Shown here: positions 19,430 to 21,226 of the stretch, one piece after another
Numbering within the stretch: the first letter of the stretch is position 1
How the letters are laid out: each line of letters begins with the position of its first letter
DNA from: a virus
Reading direction: 5' to 3' (one strand)
IMG/VR virus record: IMGVR_UViG_3300032326_000906
Coordinates: 1 to 21,226 of that record
DNA: 21,226 nucleotides
Made by a program: the position numbers and the translations under genes
The notes under the pieces: generated by a model
Told to the model about the DNA's origin: nothing
The model's database searches: none
The model's input: the letters and a program-made list of their open reading frames with translations, nothing else

Positions 19430-19897
19430 TTAATCTATACTTCTAAAAGTTCGCCAATCATCTACATTGGGTTTCTCATCTTCATCATATGTCCAACCTA
19501 ATGCCTTCATCATACGATGCTTGACTAGTAAGTTAGGACTACGAAATCTACCGGTGTCTTCAAAACCCATCATAACACCAACTTCACATACTGCACCGCT
19601 ACGGCAAATACCTGCAAAGCAATGTACAACCACATTCATGCGATTGTCCTTTGCGTGTTGCAGTAAGCGAACAAGTTCGTTAGCCTGCTCCTGACTGCAT
19701 CGCATAGCTTCGTCTAGAGCGAAGTCATTCTTTTCTACATCCAGAAATTCAAAGTTGTGAATCTCTTTGAACTTGTGTGCAGGAACAGGTCGCCAGCTGG
19801 CTGGATCAACAATGCTGATCAGCATTGAATTCTCACCCGCTTCGTGATGAAACCTCTTAGGGATATCATCTGCGGCTACGTTTTCGATCCATGGCAT
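19430..19897 (-). CDS. Dual-specificity/tyrosine-type phosphatase
   Basis: The 155-residue protein has the CX5R active-site loop in HCFAGICRSG (92-101), with nucleophile C93 and R99, after a hydrophobic strand MNVVV. The upstream F-L-D-V-E-K-N-D may provide the general-acid aspartate (region 51-58). It would dephosphorylate host or phage phosphoproteins or another phosphoester. AGGAG lies 7 nt upstream of ATG 19897. It follows the 75-residue gene by 9 nt. Confidence 0.8.
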   Translation of the reverse strand: MPWIENVAADDIPKRFHHEAGENSMLISIVDPASWRPVPAHKFKEIHNFEFLDVEKNDFALDEAMRCSQEQANELVRLLQHAKDNRMNVVVHCFAGICRSGAVCEVGVMMGFEDTGRFRSPNLLVKHRMMKALGWTYDEDEKPNVDDWRTFRSID

Positions 19898-19906
19898 TGT
19901 ATTCTC

Positions 19907-20134
19907 CTAAACCATCATGTCTATTTGATTTGGTTGATTGTGTTTGGTTACCACTGCTCGATTATCATACACTTCTATAATGTTATGATAAACCCTAGTG
20001 ACCACAGATCCATTTGGGTAAGTAGTCTGTTGCCATGCTTCCTTATGTATAGCACCTTTGCCTACAGAGCCTGTGGGCAATACACCAGTAAAACTAGTGG
20101 AATACAGTGTAACAGGTACAATAGCGTCACTCAT
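19907..20134 (-). CDS. Small unknown phage protein (75 aa)
   Basis: The 75-residue protein starts at ATG 20134 (MSDAIVPVTLYSTSFTGVLP), overlapping the SprT-like stop by 8 nt (ATGAGTGA). The longer frame to 20254 is antisense-free but duplicates the SprT coding region in another frame, so I take the coupled ATG. It is strand-rich, with no motif I recognise. Confidence 0.6.
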   Translation of the reverse strand: MSDAIVPVTLYSTSFTGVLPTGSVGKGAIHKEAWQQTTYPNGSVVTRVYHNIIEVYDNRAVVTKHNQPNQIDMMV

Positions 20135-20531
20135 CAAGTGCTCTGCGAAAAATAATTTCTTGGCGGGCAAATGCATCCTGTTCCCAGGGCATATCCAAAT
20201 ATTTTGTTTTGTTACTATAACGCTTACCGGCCCACGTGTGACCATTCTTAACACTTTTCAGTATTCCTTTGGCCATTTGGCGAACATGCACCATTTCGTG
20301 TGCCAAAGTAAATCCAATATCTTTGAGTTTGCGATGTGGCTTAACTACAACAATATATGAGTCTAAGGCATCTACTGGAATAGTTGAACCCATATTATCT
20401 GTGCCATCATCTTCGATCTGAATCACCACAGCTTTCCGGCTCGAATCCAGCCCAAGTTGTGTAATTATACTGGGCAGGATAGCTTCAACGAATTTTTTAT
20501 TTCGCTTGCTTCCGTTAACTTTAAACTCCAT
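20127..20531 (-). CDS. SprT-like zinc metalloprotease
   Basis: The 134-residue protein carries HEMVH (78-82), the HExxH zincin motif, with a downstream WEQDAF that can give the third zinc ligand (E about 116). This is a minimal SprT/zincin-type protease, common in T4-like phages as a protein of unknown role. Its substrate could be host or phage protein. It has its own consensus sigma70 promoter at 20560-20588 and heads the run to 18492. The ribosome binding site is weak (AGAAAG). Confidence 0.8.
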   Translation of the reverse strand: MEFKVNGSKRNKKFVEAILPSIITQLGLDSSRKAVVIQIEDDGTDNMGSTIPVDALDSYIVVVKPHRKLKDIGFTLAHEMVHVRQMAKGILKSVKNGHTWAGKRYSNKTKYLDMPWEQDAFARQEIIFRRALDE

Positions 20532-20559
20532 GATGTGCTTTCTATGTTGCTATGTGTTT

Positions 20560-20588
20560 ATTATAACAGAAAATTTTAGATCTGTCAA
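20560..20588 (-). promoter_or_regulatory. Consensus sigma70 promoter (TTGACA-17-TATAAT)
   Basis: TTGACA (20583-20588), 17-nt spacer, TATAAT (20560-20565) on the minus strand. Predicted +1 is near 20553, giving a leader of about 22 nt for the SprT-like gene at 20531. It sits just after the stop of the 76-residue gene. Confidence 0.85.
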
Positions 20589-20590
20589 TC

Positions 20591-20821
20591 TTAATCAGTG
20601 CGCTCTTTACGCACCCGACCAATTCGGCTAGACTTGTTCCAGTCGTATGCAACACCATCTGGACACACTCCGTCCTTGATGCTATCAACACCGAACACTC
20701 CGCAGACTTCAAAATCTGGACCTTGAATAGAAACGAATTCATTCATTGACTTAGCAACATTCATTGCCTCAGCTAATGTAAGAACTTTGAAATTTTCTTC
20801 TTTACCTATTATTTTATACAT
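20591..20821 (-). CDS. Small unknown early protein (76 aa)
   Basis: The 76-residue protein starts MYKIIGKEENFKVLTLAEAM and has an acidic middle and basic tail (SRIGRVRKERTD). No family recognised. TATAAT ends 6 nt before the ATG, so the predicted transcript is leaderless or nearly so. There is no Shine-Dalgarno sequence. The next in-frame Met is 20 codons in, so the ATG at 20821 is the likely start. Confidence 0.6.
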   Translation of the reverse strand: MYKIIGKEENFKVLTLAEAMNVAKSMNEFVSIQGPDFEVCGVFGVDSIKDGVCPDGVAYDWNKSSRIGRVRKERTD

Positions 20822-20827
20822 GCTGTT

Positions 20828-20856
20828 ATTATAGCATCACTCTGCGTCAGCGTCAA
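20828..20856 (-). promoter_or_regulatory. Near-consensus sigma70 promoter (TTGACG-17-TATAAT)
   Basis: On the minus strand TTGACG (20851-20856), 17-nt spacer, TATAAT (20828-20833). Predicted +1 falls about 6-7 nt downstream of TATAAT, on or near the ATG at 20821. Confidence 0.75.
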
Positions 20857-20899
20857 TACCAAAATTGTTGTATTTTTACAACAAAATTTTAGCCAAAAG

Positions 20900-20921
20900 A
20901 AAACCCGCCGAAACGGGTTTT
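20900..20921 (-). terminator. Probable Rho-independent terminator
   Basis: AAAACCCG (20900-20907) pairs with CGGGTTTT (20914-20921) around a 6-nt loop; the minus strand continues TTTTCTTTT-like. It lies 14 nt after the stop of the gene at 20936 and before the promoter at 20828-20856. Confidence 0.75.
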
Positions 20922-20935
20922 AGAATGATTACTTA

Positions 20936-21226
20936 TTATAATCCGCTTGCGCCTGTTGTGGCCCACTCACGAGCACCGTTTGGCAATGTTCTCTCACAGG
21001 CCAACTGTGCTACTAATGTAGTAACGACCCCTGCTACAACGGCTGCACAACTTTGTGGAACAATCATAGCACCAGCGGCTGCATCTATACTCTTAGCCAA
21101 TGTAAAGGCAATGGCGTCTGTTAAGATTTGTCTGTTGGCATTACCAATTGCTTTACGAACATCCGGTGCCATCCAGATTAATTCAACGAATGCCTTAGCA
21201 GTTAAGTCACAGGCTGTGCCTAGTGC
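20936..21226 (-). CDS. Partial unknown protein (C-terminus only)
   Basis: The frame is open to the right edge; 96 residues are visible and the stop is at 20936. ATG 21172 is not necessarily the start because 18 further in-frame codons run to the edge. It is alanine-rich with hydrophobic segments (AAVVAGVVTTLVAQLA) and ends WATTGASGL. No family recognised; a virion or membrane-associated protein is possible. It is followed by a terminator at 20900-20921. Confidence 0.55.
   Translation of the reverse strand, partial: ALGTACDLTAKAFVELIWMAPDVRKAIGNANRQILTDAIAFTLAKSIDAAAGAMIVPQSCAAVVAGVVTTLVAQLACERTLPNGAREWATTGASGL

Noticed and set aside
1-21226. CRISPR array, transposon or insertion sequence
   Set aside because: No spaced direct repeats, transposase motifs or terminal inverted repeats were seen on reading both strands.

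Overview
The window looks like part of the genome of a tailed phage, most likely a marine or aquatic T4-like myovirus. Genes are packed tightly on both strands, with 1-32 nt overlaps, convergent genes that overlap at their 3' ends, and almost no intergenic DNA. Genes in the left three quarters are preceded by the octamer NATAAATA, which matches the T4-type late promoter TATAAATA. A nitroreductase is fused to a helical domain I recognise from marine T4-like phage virion proteins. Two tRNA-like genes are present. No capsid, terminase, polymerase or photosynthesis gene lies in the window, so the lineage is an inference and the host is unknown.

Block A (1-16988) is AT-rich and I read it as a late-expressed block dominated by redox enzymes. 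It holds ten proteins with a 2-oxoglutarate/Fe(II) oxygenase-like core, a Rieske oxygenase, two tandem membrane fatty-acid desaturases, a radical SAM enzyme split into two reading frames, and a nitroreductase fusion. With these are a truncated adenylate-forming (ANL) ligase, two GNAT-like proteins, a methyltransferase-like protein, a glycosyltransferase-like protein, a PP-loop ATPase, an SGNH-like hydrolase and a small DUF6356-like membrane protein. The main transcription units are: minus strand 4800 to 1112 (GNAT, 2OG, desaturase, desaturase, Rieske); minus strand 6796 to 5316 (glycosyltransferase-like, DUF6356-like, methyltransferase-like); minus strand 13169 to 8394 (SGNH, two tRNA-like genes, 2OG, 2OG, rSAM, SPASM-like half, 2OG, 2OG); plus strand 13228 to 15724 (2OG-like with HxN, nitroreductase fusion, 2OG); and minus strand 16967 to 15721 (2OG, 2OG).

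A strong bidirectional-looking hairpin at 17002-17027 separates this from Block B (17026-21226), which is visibly more GC-rich. Its genes all lie on the minus strand and look like early or middle phage functions: a P-loop kinase, an HD (RelA/SpoT-like) hydrolase, a calcineurin-like phosphoesterase, a dual-specificity-type phosphatase, an SprT-like metalloprotease and several small unknown genes. Consensus sigma70 promoters occur here (TTGACA-17-TATAAT twice, TTGACG-17-TATAAT once), with one late octamer inside the block.

Together, Block A reads as a phage-borne oxidative tailoring system with up to 13 non-haem-iron oxygenase-like proteins in about 16 kb. Possible targets are virion proteins, surface glycans or lipids, or an acyl-derived small molecule; the sequence does not settle which. 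A second notable feature is the promoter layout: in several genes the late octamer ends exactly 5 nt before the ATG, which predicts leaderless late mRNAs.
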